Below, piece after piece: positions 1-9,375 of a stretch of 64,000 bases of DNA. Location of the stretch: NCBI RefSeq assembly GCF_001748245.1, contig NZ_BDFO01000001.1, positions 7,492,346-7,556,345 of the forward strand. Direction: 5' to 3'. The notes beneath the pieces were generated by a model. It was not told the DNA's origin, ran no database searches, and saw nothing but the letters and a program-made list of their open reading frames with translations. The translations under genes were made by a program, and so were the position numbers. Origin of the DNA: Oligoflexus tunisiensis. GTDB taxonomy: Bacteria; Bdellovibrionota_B; Oligoflexia; Oligoflexales; Oligoflexaceae. Position 1 is the first letter of the stretch. Each line of letters opens with the position of its first letter.

Positions 1-2
1 AA

Positions 3-563
3 AAATTGGCCACGCTGAAGCCGGCCTTTGATAAAAACTACGGTTCCTTGACCGCCGGCAACTCCTCGGCCTTGACCGACGGAGCGGCTGTGGCCCTGGT
101 CACCGATGAGCAGGTCGCCAAATCCCTGGGCCTCAAACCCAAGTCCCGCATCCGCGATTTCTACTTCGTCGGTGTGGATCCGACCGAGCAGCTTTTGATC
201 GGACCGGCTGTGGTCATTCCTTATCTTTTGAAACGCAATGGCATGAGTCTCGAGGATATCGACCTTTTCGAAATTCACGAAGCTTTCGCCGCTCAGGTTT
301 TGAGCTGCCTGCGTTCGATGGAATCCAAGGACTTCTGTGAACGTTACTTCGGTGACAGCAAAGCCTTCGGCACCATTCCCGAAGACAAGCTCAACGTCAA
401 CGGCGGCGCCATCGCCATCGGTCACCCCTTTGGGGCCACCGGCGCTCGTTTGGTGATGACGCTGTCGAACGAACTGATTCGTCGCAATAAAAATCTTGGC
501 TTGATAGCCATCTGCGCGGCTGGCGGCATGTCTGGTGCCATGTTAATCGAACGTTACGCTTGA
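3..563 (+). CDS. acetyl-CoA acyltransferase (thiolase), C-terminal part
   Basis: This is the C-terminal 187 or so residues of a thiolase; the reading frame is open at the window edge, so the N-terminus lies outside. The enzyme cleaves 3-ketoacyl-CoA in the last step of fatty-acid beta-oxidation. Visible thiolase hallmarks are HEAFAAQ, NVNGGAIAIGHPFGATGAR with the catalytic GHP histidine, and CAAGGMSGAM near the C-terminus with the second catalytic cysteine. HEAFAAQ in place of NEAFA is typical of the FadI/trifunctional-beta branch. The fadJ-like gene starts 13 bases downstream, so the two probably encode the subunits of one trifunctional complex. A more exact symbol (fadI or fadA) would need the missing half. 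Confidence 0.9.
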   Translation, partial: KLATLKPAFDKNYGSLTAGNSSALTDGAAVALVTDEQVAKSLGLKPKSRIRDFYFVGVDPTEQLLIGPAVVIPYLLKRNGMSLEDIDLFEIHEAFAAQVLSCLRSMESKDFCERYFGDSKAFGTIPEDKLNVNGGAIAIGHPFGATGARLVMTLSNELIRRNKNLGLIAICAAGGMSGAMLIERYA

Positions 564-576
564 GAGGAAGCTCGCT

Positions 577-2724
577 ATGACACAGTATTTCAAGGTCGAA
601 AGCACGAGTGATCATATCCGTATCCTGCGCATGGGTTCGCCTGACAAACCTGTTACGGTTCTGGGTGAGCCCCTGCTCCGCGAATTGAACGATCTGGTCG
701 ATGAATTGGCGGAAGACAAGGAGATTCAGGGCCTTGTCATCATCGGTGCGAAAAAAGATTTCGCGCTCGGTGCGGATATCAACGATATTTCCAGGTTCGA
801 CACGCCCGAGGAAACGCGGGATGGCGCCCTGAAAATGCAGGGCATTCTGAATAAACTGGAGAAGCTCCCCTTCCCCACCGTGGCCGCGATTGATGGTCAA
901 TGTCTGGGCGGTGGTCTGGAGCTGACGCTGGCCTGCCAGTGGCGGATCGTAACCGAAACCTCGACGCTGGCTCTGCCCGAGATTCAACTCGGCCTGATTC
1001 CAGGCGGCGGCGGAACGCAGCGTCTGCCCCGTTTGATTGGAATTCAGGATGCACTCGATATGATCCTGACCGGCAAGCGCGTGAGCGGCAAGCGGGCTGT
1101 GAAACTCGGTCTGGCGGATGCCTGCGTGCATCCCACCCAGCTCGAGCGCGTGGCGCTCCAGTATGCAACGAAGAGCAAGGACAAGAAACTGGTCGCCCTG
1201 AACGCCAAGAATTTGAGCAAGGATCTGCCCCGCTGGGCGACCGAGCACACGCCCATCGGTAGGGCCTTTGTCGAGAAGAAAGCCCGCGAGATGGTGGAGG
1301 ACAACACCAAAGGTTTCTATCCCGCGCCTTTCAAAGCCCTCGATGCCGTCTTTGATGGCTTTGAGAAAAAACTGGAAAAAGGCCTCGAGCTGGAAGCCAA
1401 ACTCTTCTCGGAGCTGGCCCATACCCGCGAAAGCAAATCGCTGGTGCACCTTTTCCATGCCACGACCGCTGCCAAGCGCAATGCCTATGCCGATGCCGGC
1501 AAGGAGAAGTTTGGCGACGACGCTCCCGAGCAGGTGGGTGTTGTAGGTTCAGGATTCATGGGTGCCGGCATTGCCACGGTTCTGGCCGACAAGGGCGTGC
1601 GCGTGCTGCTCTCGGATCCCAACAAGGATTCCACCAAAAGGGCTCTGGCCAATGCGCATAAATACTTCGCGAAGAAAGCCAAACGCGGCCGCATCAAGAG
1701 TTTCGAACTCTGGCAGAAGATGGCTCACATTTCCCCTGGCCTCAGCATTCAAGGTTTTGGCTCGGCCGATGTCGTGATCGAGGCCGTGTTTGAAGATCTG
1801 GGGCTGAAGCAGGAAATCCTGGCCCAGGTGGAATCGCGGGCTCATGAGAATCAGGTATTCGCCTCGAACACCTCGGCTCTGCCGATCGGCAAGATCGCAG
1901 CGAAGGCTCAGCATCCTGAACGCGTGCTCGGCATGCACTTCTTCTCGCCGGTGGAAAAGATGCCACTGCTCGAGATCATCGTCACCGATAAGACAGCTGA
2001 ATGGGCTGTGGACCGCGCGTTCCGCCTGGGTCAGCGCATGGGCAAACAGATCATCGTCGTGAAGGACAGCCCGGGTTTTTACACCACCCGCGCGCTGGCT
2101 TTCTTCATGGCGGAAGCGGCCCTGATACTTGAGGAAGGCGCCAACATCGAGGAAATCGATGATGCGCTGACGGATTTTGGTTTCCCCGTGGGTCCCATCA
2201 CGTTGATGGACGAAGTCGGTATCGATGTCGGCATTCACGTGCTCGAATCGATGGGCGAGGCCTTTGGCGATCGCATCAAGACTCCGGCGGGCCTGGATTC
2301 GATCCAGCAGTCGGGTCGTCTGGGTCGGAAAAACGGCAAGGGCTTCTTCACCTATGAAGGTGGCAAGAAGGGCAAGCCCGATGAGTCGGTCTATGAAATG
2401 ATGGGCCAGGGTCGCACATACAAGTTTATCCCGGCCGAGGATATCGCCGATCGCTGCGTCTATGTCTTCATCAACGAAACCATTCGTTGTCTGGAGGAAG
2501 GCATACTGCAGTCCGCGTATGATGGTGATATCGGAGCCGTGTTCGGACTGGGCTTCCCACCCTTCCTCGGCGGGCCGTTGCGCTATGTCGATCATCTGGG
2601 TGCCGAAAACGTTTACAATACTCTGAAGAGTCTTGAAGAACGTTATGGATCCCGCTTTGCCCCACCGGCTTTGCTGAAAAAGCATGCCGATGCCGGATCC
2701 CGATTCTTCCCTGAAGAAAAGTAA
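577..2724 (+). CDS. fadJ: multifunctional fatty-acid oxidation alpha subunit (enoyl-CoA hydratase / 3-hydroxyacyl-CoA dehydrogenase)
   Basis: A 715-residue bifunctional beta-oxidation enzyme, the usual length for FadB/FadJ. Residues 1 to about 190 form a crotonase domain, with the oxyanion-hole segments GQCLGGGLELTLAC and LGLIPGGGGTQRLPRLIG. A Rossmann NAD-binding domain starts near residue 315 (VGVVGSGFMGAGIA), followed by the 3-hydroxyacyl-CoA dehydrogenase signature HFFSPVEKMPLLEII and C-terminal helical repeats. The ATG is preceded by GAGGAAG at good spacing. The gene follows the thiolase by 13 bases and is followed by a strong terminator, so it is the last gene of this operon. FadJ is preferred over FadB because the partner thiolase looks FadI-like; this choice is an inference. 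Confidence 0.92.
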   Translation: MTQYFKVESTSDHIRILRMGSPDKPVTVLGEPLLRELNDLVDELAEDKEIQGLVIIGAKKDFALGADINDISRFDTPEETRDGALKMQGILNKLEKLPFPTVAAIDGQCLGGGLELTLACQWRIVTETSTLALPEIQLGLIPGGGGTQRLPRLIGIQDALDMILTGKRVSGKRAVKLGLADACVHPTQLERVALQYATKSKDKKLVALNAKNLSKDLPRWATEHTPIGRAFVEKKAREMVEDNTKGFYPAPFKALDAVFDGFEKKLEKGLELEAKLFSELAHTRESKSLVHLFHATTAAKRNAYADAGKEKFGDDAPEQVGVVGSGFMGAGIATVLADKGVRVLLSDPNKDSTKRALANAHKYFAKKAKRGRIKSFELWQKMAHISPGLSIQGFGSADVVIEAVFEDLGLKQEILAQVESRAHENQVFASNTSALPIGKIAAKAQHPERVLGMHFFSPVEKMPLLEIIVTDKTAEWAVDRAFRLGQRMGKQIIVVKDSPGFYTTRALAFFMAEAALILEEGANIEEIDDALTDFGFPVGPITLMDEVGIDVGIHVLESMGEAFGDRIKTPAGLDSIQQSGRLGRKNGKGFFTYEGGKKGKPDESVYEMMGQGRTYKFIPAEDIADRCVYVFINETIRCLEEGILQSAYDGDIGAVFGLGFPPFLGGPLRYVDHLGAENVYNTLKSLEERYGSRFAPPALLKKHADAGSRFFPEEK

Positions 2725-2734
2725 TCATCGCTCA

Positions 2735-2758
2735 CCCGCGCCCCTGGGCGCGGGTTTT
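2735..2758 (+). terminator. Rho-independent terminator of the fad operon
   Basis: Eleven bases after the fadJ stop, CCCGCGCCC and GGGCGCGGG form a GC-rich hairpin followed directly by TTTT. It separates the fad operon from the convergent minus-strand gene that ends at 2787. Confidence 0.85.
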
Positions 2759-2786
2759 CCTTTCTCAGCCGCAGACCTGTTCGGAA

Positions 2787-3749
2787 TTATTCCACCCGAT
2801 GGATGGCCTCGATGCGATCGGCTCGCAAGGGCAATTCAAGCGACCTGGCCCGATTCAGATTCATCGTTTCCTGAACACCAATGATGTAGTCCACCCCCAG
2901 CTCGGCCACCGAGCTGCCGTTCTCCAGAGCTTCGGTGATCTGCTCGGCCAGCTGATGACCCAGAGCCACAAGGTCCGGCCAGGCCGCAAAGGTGCAGAAA
3001 TCAAAGTCCTTGCTGGTGAATTTTTCGATGTTGCAGAGGAAAGGAACTTTAAGACTCCGTGCCTTCCGCAGCCAGACATTGGCAAAGGCCTCCCGGTTCA
3101 GGATTACATTATCCGCCGGAACCAGAATGGCGTCGATCTTCCGACCGCCATGCTCGTCGCTCAGCGTCTTCTCCACAAGGCGATTGATGGAGGCCGGGTC
3201 GCGACCATTCGCTTCCACATTGACGGCAATCAGTTCAATGCCTTCCTTTTGCAGCTGCTGTCTGGCCTCGCCCATCATCCAATCAAATTCCGACGCGCGA
3301 TAAGGCGCGAGCACCGTGCTGATAGGCCTTTGAATCAGACTGCGAAAACGTGTGATGATGGTAAAGGCGGGAACCTCATAGTGAACTCCACAGATTCTCT
3401 TGCTGTCCTGCAAAATATTGCGAAGGTTCAGAGCCATCGTTGCCGCCCCTTGAATCGAAGCGAAACCTTCCGGCTGTTCCTTCTCCAGCTTTCTCATGAA
3501 GTTCACGGCCTTGTTATCGAGCAGAGCGAGAAAATCAGGCTTATGCTTTTGAATAGCACTGAGAAACTGTTCATATTCGCTGTTTTTTTGGATCACCAGA
3601 TCAATATGGTGATGATTCTTCAGATCCCGCGCCATGGTTTCCTTGACCACCCGCATTTCCGCGGAATCGAAGCTGACCGTCATCAGCGTCGCGGCCGAGA
3701 GGGCCGGGGTCAGCAGGAGTGAGAGCATCCCTATCAACAAAGCTTGCAT
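2787..3749 (-). CDS. ABC-type periplasmic substrate-binding protein (ABC_sub_bind-like)
   Basis: A 320-residue exported protein. The first 19 or so residues are a signal peptide ending ALSA. The remainder reads like the ABC_sub_bind/TrpX type of periplasmic binding protein: two alpha/beta lobes with segments such as STVLAPYRASEFDWMMGEAR and KIDAILVPADNVILNREAF. No ABC permease or ATPase gene is nearby. It is the last of three minus-strand genes, 27 bases after the PhnD-like binding protein and downstream of a membrane sensor kinase, so a ligand-sensing role for that kinase is more likely than transport; this is inference from context. AGAGGA lies about 9 bases before the ATG. The ligand cannot be read from the sequence. 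Confidence 0.7.
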   Translation of the reverse strand: MQALLIGMLSLLLTPALSAATLMTVSFDSAEMRVVKETMARDLKNHHHIDLVIQKNSEYEQFLSAIQKHKPDFLALLDNKAVNFMRKLEKEQPEGFASIQGAATMALNLRNILQDSKRICGVHYEVPAFTIITRFRSLIQRPISTVLAPYRASEFDWMMGEARQQLQKEGIELIAVNVEANGRDPASINRLVEKTLSDEHGGRKIDAILVPADNVILNREAFANVWLRKARSLKVPFLCNIEKFTSKDFDFCTFAAWPDLVALGHQLAEQITEALENGSSVAELGVDYIIGVQETMNLNRARSLELPLRADRIEAIHRVE

Positions 3750-3776
3750 ATGTGCATTCCTCTTGTTAGCCGGATC

Positions 3777-4535
3777 TTATTTGCTGAAGTTCTTGACACC
3801 GTCCACACCCAGCGTCTCAAGCGTCCTGGAACTTAACTTGAGAAAGTGGTTCCCTTCCCGCCCTTTTCTGGACTTGCGAACAGCAATCAAGGGATGCAGA
3901 ACCTCAGCCGTGCGTAGCACCTGAATGGGCTTGGATGCAAACTCGGCTTTCACCAAATCCAGATTATGCGGGGAAAAGATCGCATACTGAGCGTTGCCCA
4001 GAGCCAGGAGAGGATAGAGATCGGCTATTTTTGAAACCTGCTTCAGACGTTTGAAACTGCGGCCACCCAGAAGGTCATTCACCATCTTGCGGGTCTTGTC
4101 ACGGCCCACGGTGTTGATAACCCCGACGATGCCCTGTCCCAGCTTCGCCTCATTCCAGGTGGGATCCAGGCTGACGACGACCTCTTGAAAGGTCGCCTTG
4201 CCATCCAGAGTCAGCTGCCAGGCCGCTTCAAAATCATCGAAATAGCGAATGTACGCCGACGGTACCAGGGCGAACGTAATATCCTCGGTGGTCACTGCTG
4301 TCTGAAAATCCTCAAAGGTTCCGAATGCGAGAACCTTCAGATGCTTGAGGGCCGGGTCATCTCCAAAGGCTTTTTGCACTTCCTTGGGGGATTTGACAGA
4401 AGGATAAAATATCCCAAGTTTGTCTGTCGCCTCAACGGGGAGTGCCCAGAGTGCGAGGAATAAGAGCAAGAGTCGGGCGGTTCCTGGATCGAACACGTCA
4501 CTGATCCTCATCGCGATGGCGTTGACGTCCATCAT
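3777..4535 (-). CDS. PhnD-like periplasmic phosphate/phosphonate-type binding protein
   Basis: About 250 residues with an N-terminal hydrophobic segment (LLLLFLALWALPVEA), then a small type-2 periplasmic binding fold resembling the PhnD-like family; TEDITFALVPSAYIRYFD and YAIFSPHNLDLVKAEF match that pattern. No transporter genes accompany it. It starts 12 bases after the sensor-kinase stop, and with the second binding protein downstream forms a three-gene operon. The start is uncertain: the first ATG pair has only weak GACGGA upstream, while a GTG 13 codons in (4496) has GAGGAT at good spacing and gives a cleaner signal peptide. The ligand is unknown; the fold does not prove phosphonate binding. 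Confidence 0.68.
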   Translation of the reverse strand: MMDVNAIAMRISDVFDPGTARLLLLFLALWALPVEATDKLGIFYPSVKSPKEVQKAFGDDPALKHLKVLAFGTFEDFQTAVTTEDITFALVPSAYIRYFDDFEAAWQLTLDGKATFQEVVVSLDPTWNEAKLGQGIVGVINTVGRDKTRKMVNDLLGGRSFKRLKQVSKIADLYPLLALGNAQYAIFSPHNLDLVKAEFASKPIQVLRTAEVLHPLIAVRKSRKGREGNHFLKLSSRTLETLGVDGVKNFSK

Positions 4536-4547
4536 AACATGGATCCG

Positions 4548-7163
4548 TCAGGCGCTGATGGGATCTTTCTGGAGACGGGGCACGGAATCACACAGGGTGG
4601 CATCTTCAGGAAGGGTAACGACAATGCGGCAGCCACGCGGTTTATTGTCCATGAGGTCAATCGTTCCGCACCATTCATGAGCAAAGGACTGAATCGCGGA
4701 CAGCCCGGCACCGCGACCGCTGAGCTGGGTCACTTCCTGGACTGTGGTCAGACCTTCACGCAGCAGAATACTGAGGCAGTCATGATCGGATTCCACAGGC
4801 AATCCCACGCGAGCGGCCAGATCGCGAATGGCCTTACGATCAAAGCCAAAGCCTTCATCCTCGAAGGCCAGAATCACCTGCCCGGCCTCGCGCCTGGCCA
4901 CGATGCGGAAGATGACCTTCTCATGGATGGGCAGCTTGCCTTCCCTGATCGGTTTAAAGTAGCCATGGTCGAGGGAGTTGGTCAGAGCATGCCGTGAGGC
5001 CTGCACAAGGTCATCCAGGAAACGCGCATTCCAGTGAATCACCCGATCCTCGATGATCAAACCGCCGAGCTCCACCTGGTATTCCCGGCAGAGTTTGATC
5101 GCCTCGCGAAGCTCCTCCGCCAGCATTTCAAAGAGGCTGCGGCTGCTCGATGACTGATCATCAATTTTTATTTTCAGGATGCGACTGGCGACATCACGCA
5201 GGAAATTCAGTTCCTCACGCACGACCACCACTGATTTCTTGAAGCCTTCGGAATCAAAACTTTCGTAGCGGAAGAGCTTCTGCAGAAAGATCTCGGCTTC
5301 ATGAATGGCCTGCGCCAGGGCCTTGAGGCCCAGACTGCGGGCAGCGCCCTTCATGGTATGCAGACGCACATAGTTGCGACGATAATCATCCTCTTCCGTC
5401 TGACTGGCTTCGATTTCCATGAGAGCGGCATGGGAATCGCGGAGCATGGCACTGACCGCATCCGAACGGACGCTGACGAGATCCGAGAGGGCCTGGCTCA
5501 GACGATTGGAGCTTTGGGCCGCGACGCGGACCTGTTCCTCGAGGACCAGTTCCTTGGTCTTGTCGCGAATGGTCAGAAGGAAGCGCTGGATAATTTCACC
5601 CTCGATGATCGGGTTCCAGCGCAGTTCATAAGTCTTGGCCGTTCCACCCTGGGAATACCGGAGCTCGCGGGGGAAGTTGTCCGAGTTGGTATCCCAGTTG
5701 AGAACATCCTCACCCAGACAGGCCGAGAGCGATTCCCGCACCCGCGTGATTTCCTCACTGCGCAGGTGGGAACCTTCAAAAATGAGTTCCATGATGGACC
5801 TGCCGGTCAGGTCGGATCCCGACCCGGGGTAAAGATCGACAAGGTGCCGCGAGTATTCCGCCTCCACCTTTTGCTGGGCATCGATCGTCAGTATCCCCTG
5901 ATCGATGCGTTCCATGATTTCCCGAATTTTTTGGCTTTGCATCGTCACGGTCTGCAGGGCTTCATGCAGGCGCGCCGTCCGTTCATCAACCAGAACCTGC
6001 AGCTTCTCAGTAAATGTTTTCACCTGCACGCGCATGGTTTCAAAACTTTGACCGAGGCGGCCGATTTCATCCCGCGATTTGATCTGAACAGGCTGATCGT
6101 AATTTCCCTGGGCGATCTTATCCGCGGCCTGGTTCAATTCCTCGATGGGATGTGCGATGCGACGGCTGAGCCAGACGGAAACAACGAACGCCACCACGAG
6201 AACCACAAGGGCGGCCGTAATCAGGATTACGGCGAGACGCCCCAGCCGACTGTTCGTCTCGGAGAGCGTATGGTCCAGAGTGCTCTGCGTGATCTTATGC
6301 TGCTCACGAAGGGTTTTTTGCATTTCATTTTCTTCAGTGGCGATCGCCTGATCCATCAGCTCGAGACTGATGAGATAACGCAGGAAGGCGATGGGCTCAC
6401 CGTCCTTCAAACGTTCCACAATGTTTTCCGGCGGATCTTCACTGATGGGAACGATGGCTTCATAGGCCGCCACCGACCGGCGGCTTTCCCCGGAGCCGAC
6501 CGTCACCTGGACCTTGCGGAGTGTGGGCTTATCCATGGTTCTGAGGTTTTCCATGCCAGGATCATAGACCACGACCGGCTGACCCTGCAGGTTGGAAACC
6601 CAGACCTCACGGCTTGGGTCATAAACGATCGGCAGGTTCAGGCCATCCTTGTGCTCGCGATCGAGATACTGCCAGGCCTTGATATCCTCACCTTCAATCA
6701 CGACAAATGAGGCGAGAAGCATGGAATTGTCAAAATTGAAGGAATTCTGCAGGGCTTCACGCACCTGGGTATAGGAGTTGTCGAGGAATGGTGTTTTCAA
6801 ATTGAGCGAGTCACGCGCGATCAGAGTCTCCCCTTTGGTGCGCGCGTTCTCCTCAAACATTTGCACGAATCGGTTTTTGGAACCCTCCGAATTGCGATTG
6901 AGCAACTGAGCGAATTCCTCGTTTTGTGCTTCAACGATATTCAGAAATCCATGAGCCAGACTGCGGAACGCCAGACCACCGATGAAACCAAGCGTGACAA
7001 ACGCCAGACCAACAATCCCAAAGATTAGGATCAGGATCTTTTTTCCTATGGACTGGCTGGACATCGGTTTCATGGGTCCTGCTTGGACTCCTACAAATTT
7101 TCTGGGACGGAAGATCCTTCGGATTTTGTAAACGAAACCTAAGCCGTTCTTTGAAGCCTGCAT
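4548..7163 (-). CDS. membrane sensor kinase with HAMP, PAS-like, Hpt and CheA-type ATPase domains
   Basis: An 871-residue inner-membrane sensor. TM1 lies near residues 42-66, followed by a periplasmic domain of about 240 residues, TM2 near 310-332, HAMP 332-390, a coiled-coil, a PAS-like region about 415-540, an Hpt domain around 560-660 with phospho-acceptor His602 in HTMKGAARSLG, and a CheA-like ATPase domain. The ATP site shows the N box ALTNSLDHG (Asn729), G1 EDEGFGFD and G2 SGRGAGLSAI. It differs from CheA in being membrane-bound and lacking a CheW-like P5 domain. No response regulator is adjacent, so the phosphate must go elsewhere. Two binding-protein genes follow in the same operon. 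AAGG precedes the chosen ATG; Met34 also has an AGGA and would give a shorter protein. Confidence 0.85.
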   Translation of the reverse strand: MQASKNGLGFVYKIRRIFRPRKFVGVQAGPMKPMSSQSIGKKILILIFGIVGLAFVTLGFIGGLAFRSLAHGFLNIVEAQNEEFAQLLNRNSEGSKNRFVQMFEENARTKGETLIARDSLNLKTPFLDNSYTQVREALQNSFNFDNSMLLASFVVIEGEDIKAWQYLDREHKDGLNLPIVYDPSREVWVSNLQGQPVVVYDPGMENLRTMDKPTLRKVQVTVGSGESRRSVAAYEAIVPISEDPPENIVERLKDGEPIAFLRYLISLELMDQAIATEENEMQKTLREQHKITQSTLDHTLSETNSRLGRLAVILITAALVVLVVAFVVSVWLSRRIAHPIEELNQAADKIAQGNYDQPVQIKSRDEIGRLGQSFETMRVQVKTFTEKLQVLVDERTARLHEALQTVTMQSQKIREIMERIDQGILTIDAQQKVEAEYSRHLVDLYPGSGSDLTGRSIMELIFEGSHLRSEEITRVRESLSACLGEDVLNWDTNSDNFPRELRYSQGGTAKTYELRWNPIIEGEIIQRFLLTIRDKTKELVLEEQVRVAAQSSNRLSQALSDLVSVRSDAVSAMLRDSHAALMEIEASQTEEDDYRRNYVRLHTMKGAARSLGLKALAQAIHEAEIFLQKLFRYESFDSEGFKKSVVVVREELNFLRDVASRILKIKIDDQSSSSRSLFEMLAEELREAIKLCREYQVELGGLIIEDRVIHWNARFLDDLVQASRHALTNSLDHGYFKPIREGKLPIHEKVIFRIVARREAGQVILAFEDEGFGFDRKAIRDLAARVGLPVESDHDCLSILLREGLTTVQEVTQLSGRGAGLSAIQSFAHEWCGTIDLMDNKPRGCRIVVTLPEDATLCDSVPRLQKDPISA

Positions 7164-7264
7164 ATTTACCTTATGAGGATGGCGTGCGAGGTAAAAAATA
7201 AATCAATACTTTTGAACGGATAGATTTAAACACGGGAAACCACGAACCAGGCAAGGTCCGCTCC

Positions 7265-7293
7265 TTGTCTTCGGGGTTGCAACTGTTTACTAT
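7265..7293 (+). promoter_or_regulatory. possible sigma70 promoter for the TonB-dependent receptor
   Basis: TTGTCT (7265-7270) and TACTAT (7288-7293) are separated by 17 bases, 40 bases ahead of the receptor gene. Each hexamer matches consensus at 4 of 6 positions. It sits in the 169-base divergent region between the kinase operon and the receptor. Confidence 0.4.
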
Positions 7294-7332
7294 TGAGGGA
7301 TGGAAACCACTGGAATTTTTGAAGAGGCTTGA

Positions 7333-9357
7333 ATGGGCATTAATAACCATTGCTGTCGCACTCTTTTGTTTCTCCTGATCTCATCACAGGTCGCCTGGGC
7401 AGCGGAAGAGTCCGAATTGAGCCTGAATGATCTTCTGGATCTGAAGGTGACCGTAGCCACACGCAAGGACACGCACATCAGGGAAACACCGGGGATCGTC
7501 ACCGTCATTACCCGGGAACAGATCCTCGACATGGGTGCCCGCGATGTGGTGGACGTGCTCATGCGCATGGTGCCTGGTTATGGGGTCGTGACCGAAATCG
7601 AAGGCGGTCAGCTCATGAGCATCCGGGGCATCAACTCCATCGAAGGTAAATTCCTCGTCATGATTGATGGCCTGGACGTCAACGAGGAAAAATTCGGTAT
7701 CGTTCAGTTCGCGCGGCATTTCCCGGTGAACACCATCGAGCGTATCGAAATCGTTCGTGGACCGGGTTCTTCGATTTACGGCGGCTATGCCTCCCTGGGG
7801 GTGATCAACATCATAACCCGTTCCGCAAGCCGGCCAGGTTCCTATGTAAGCATGGATGTGGAACAGGGCACGCGCGCGTTTTTGAATCGCACCATCGCAG
7901 CGGGTGTGGCTGCGGATGACGGCGATCTCTCCTATAGTATCAACCTCGCGGCCTCGCGCTCCCTGCTGTCCGACAAGACGGCAACATCGTACTATGGGGA
8001 TGAGATTGATCTCACCGATTCCAATCTGGAACTCGCCACCATGTCGATGAACGTGAAATACAAGGGCACCTACGTCAAAGCCCTGGTTGACCTTTATCGG
8101 GCTCCCAGTCTCTATTTCGATGAGCCCGTCGATGCCCCCTGGCAGCATATCGGTGAACGCTGGGATACCTATCAAGTCGAGGCGGGCCATGAATGGTCGT
8201 CCGGCGATTTGAAGGTCACACCCTTCGTCAACTATAAGCTGCAGTATCCTTACTGGATCGACCAGGGACCCTATTGGTATCGTAACAAGGTCGATCGGAA
8301 GACGGGTGGCGTGACCCTGCAGTACGACCTGAATGAAAAGACGAATATTCTGGGCGGCTATCAGGGTTTTATTCATACCACCTATCGGGCTGAAAATCTG
8401 AACCCGGATGCCAACGAGGAAATTCTGAAGAAGGATCCCTCGATCGATCACATCAGCTATCGCAATGACTCGGTCTTCTTGCAGATCATGAATGACAATG
8501 ATCTGGCCAAAACCACCGTGGGTGTGCGTTATGACAAGACTGACCTTCATGGCGATTTCTTCGCCCCACGTCTGGGCTTGACCAAGGTCTGGCAGGATCT
8601 GCATGCCAAATACATGCTTTCCCAAAGTTTCCGGGTTCCTGGCGGGATGATTCCCAACCGGGTTGAGGACTCGAACAACTACGGCATCAAACCGGAAACG
8701 GCACTGAACCACGAGGTTGAGGTGGGCTATCGCTTCACCGACAAACTCTGGGGTGTGATCAGCATCTTCGATCACATGATGCGTCGGCCGATTGTTTACT
8801 TTACCGGACCCAGCGGGGTCGGCGCCTATGCAAACGGTGGGGACCTCGGCTCACGTGGTTTTGAATCCGAGCTGCGTTTCCAATCATCCCAGGCTTATGC
8901 GACCTTCACCTATGCCTACTACCGGCTGACGAAGAATGAAGAGCCGACGGCTCAGGTTCCCGGTCATGATGAGGCTTCCTACGGTCAGGCGCAGCATAAG
9001 GCAGGACTCGTGACGGGCTATCGCTTCAATCGCGATTTTTCGATCAACCCATCCTTCTCCCTGGTGGGCGATCGCTTTGCCTACACCGAGCAGGGCCCTG
9101 AGGTGGGCACCGACGCCAATGGTGATCCGATTCGCGATCCGGCACCTCTGAACAAATTGCCTTTGACGACTCTGGTGAACGTCAACGTGCGGCATACGGA
9201 TCTCTTTGAAACCAAAGGTCTGGAAGGATCCTTTGCGATTCAGAACCTGACGGATGCCCGCCTGGACATCGCCCAGCCTTATCAGGCGAACTACCCCGTC
9301 GCTCCGATTCCCTTTGCGTCGCGGTCGTATATGCTGCGGATGCAGTATGAATTCTAA
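7333..9357 (+). CDS. TonB-dependent outer-membrane receptor
   Basis: A 674-residue outer-membrane receptor. A signal peptide (residues 1 to about 23, ending AWA) is followed by a possible TonB box (LKVTVATRK), a plug domain with the typical segments TPGIVTVITREQI, MSIRGINSIEGK and IERIEIVRGPGSSIYGG, and a 22-strand-type barrel ending RSYMLRMQYEF with the terminal Phe needed for barrel assembly. It is transcribed divergently from the sensor-kinase/binding-protein operon, and the plug resembles receptors often found beside such modules, so a shared ligand is plausible but unproven. The barrel gives no obvious hint of substrate. Confidence 0.9.
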   Translation: MGINNHCCRTLLFLLISSQVAWAAEESELSLNDLLDLKVTVATRKDTHIRETPGIVTVITREQILDMGARDVVDVLMRMVPGYGVVTEIEGGQLMSIRGINSIEGKFLVMIDGLDVNEEKFGIVQFARHFPVNTIERIEIVRGPGSSIYGGYASLGVINIITRSASRPGSYVSMDVEQGTRAFLNRTIAAGVAADDGDLSYSINLAASRSLLSDKTATSYYGDEIDLTDSNLELATMSMNVKYKGTYVKALVDLYRAPSLYFDEPVDAPWQHIGERWDTYQVEAGHEWSSGDLKVTPFVNYKLQYPYWIDQGPYWYRNKVDRKTGGVTLQYDLNEKTNILGGYQGFIHTTYRAENLNPDANEEILKKDPSIDHISYRNDSVFLQIMNDNDLAKTTVGVRYDKTDLHGDFFAPRLGLTKVWQDLHAKYMLSQSFRVPGGMIPNRVEDSNNYGIKPETALNHEVEVGYRFTDKLWGVISIFDHMMRRPIVYFTGPSGVGAYANGGDLGSRGFESELRFQSSQAYATFTYAYYRLTKNEEPTAQVPGHDEASYGQAQHKAGLVTGYRFNRDFSINPSFSLVGDRFAYTEQGPEVGTDANGDPIRDPAPLNKLPLTTLVNVNVRHTDLFETKGLEGSFAIQNLTDARLDIAQPYQANYPVAPIPFASRSYMLRMQYEF

Positions 9358-9375
9358 GATGAGGTCCTGAAGGCC

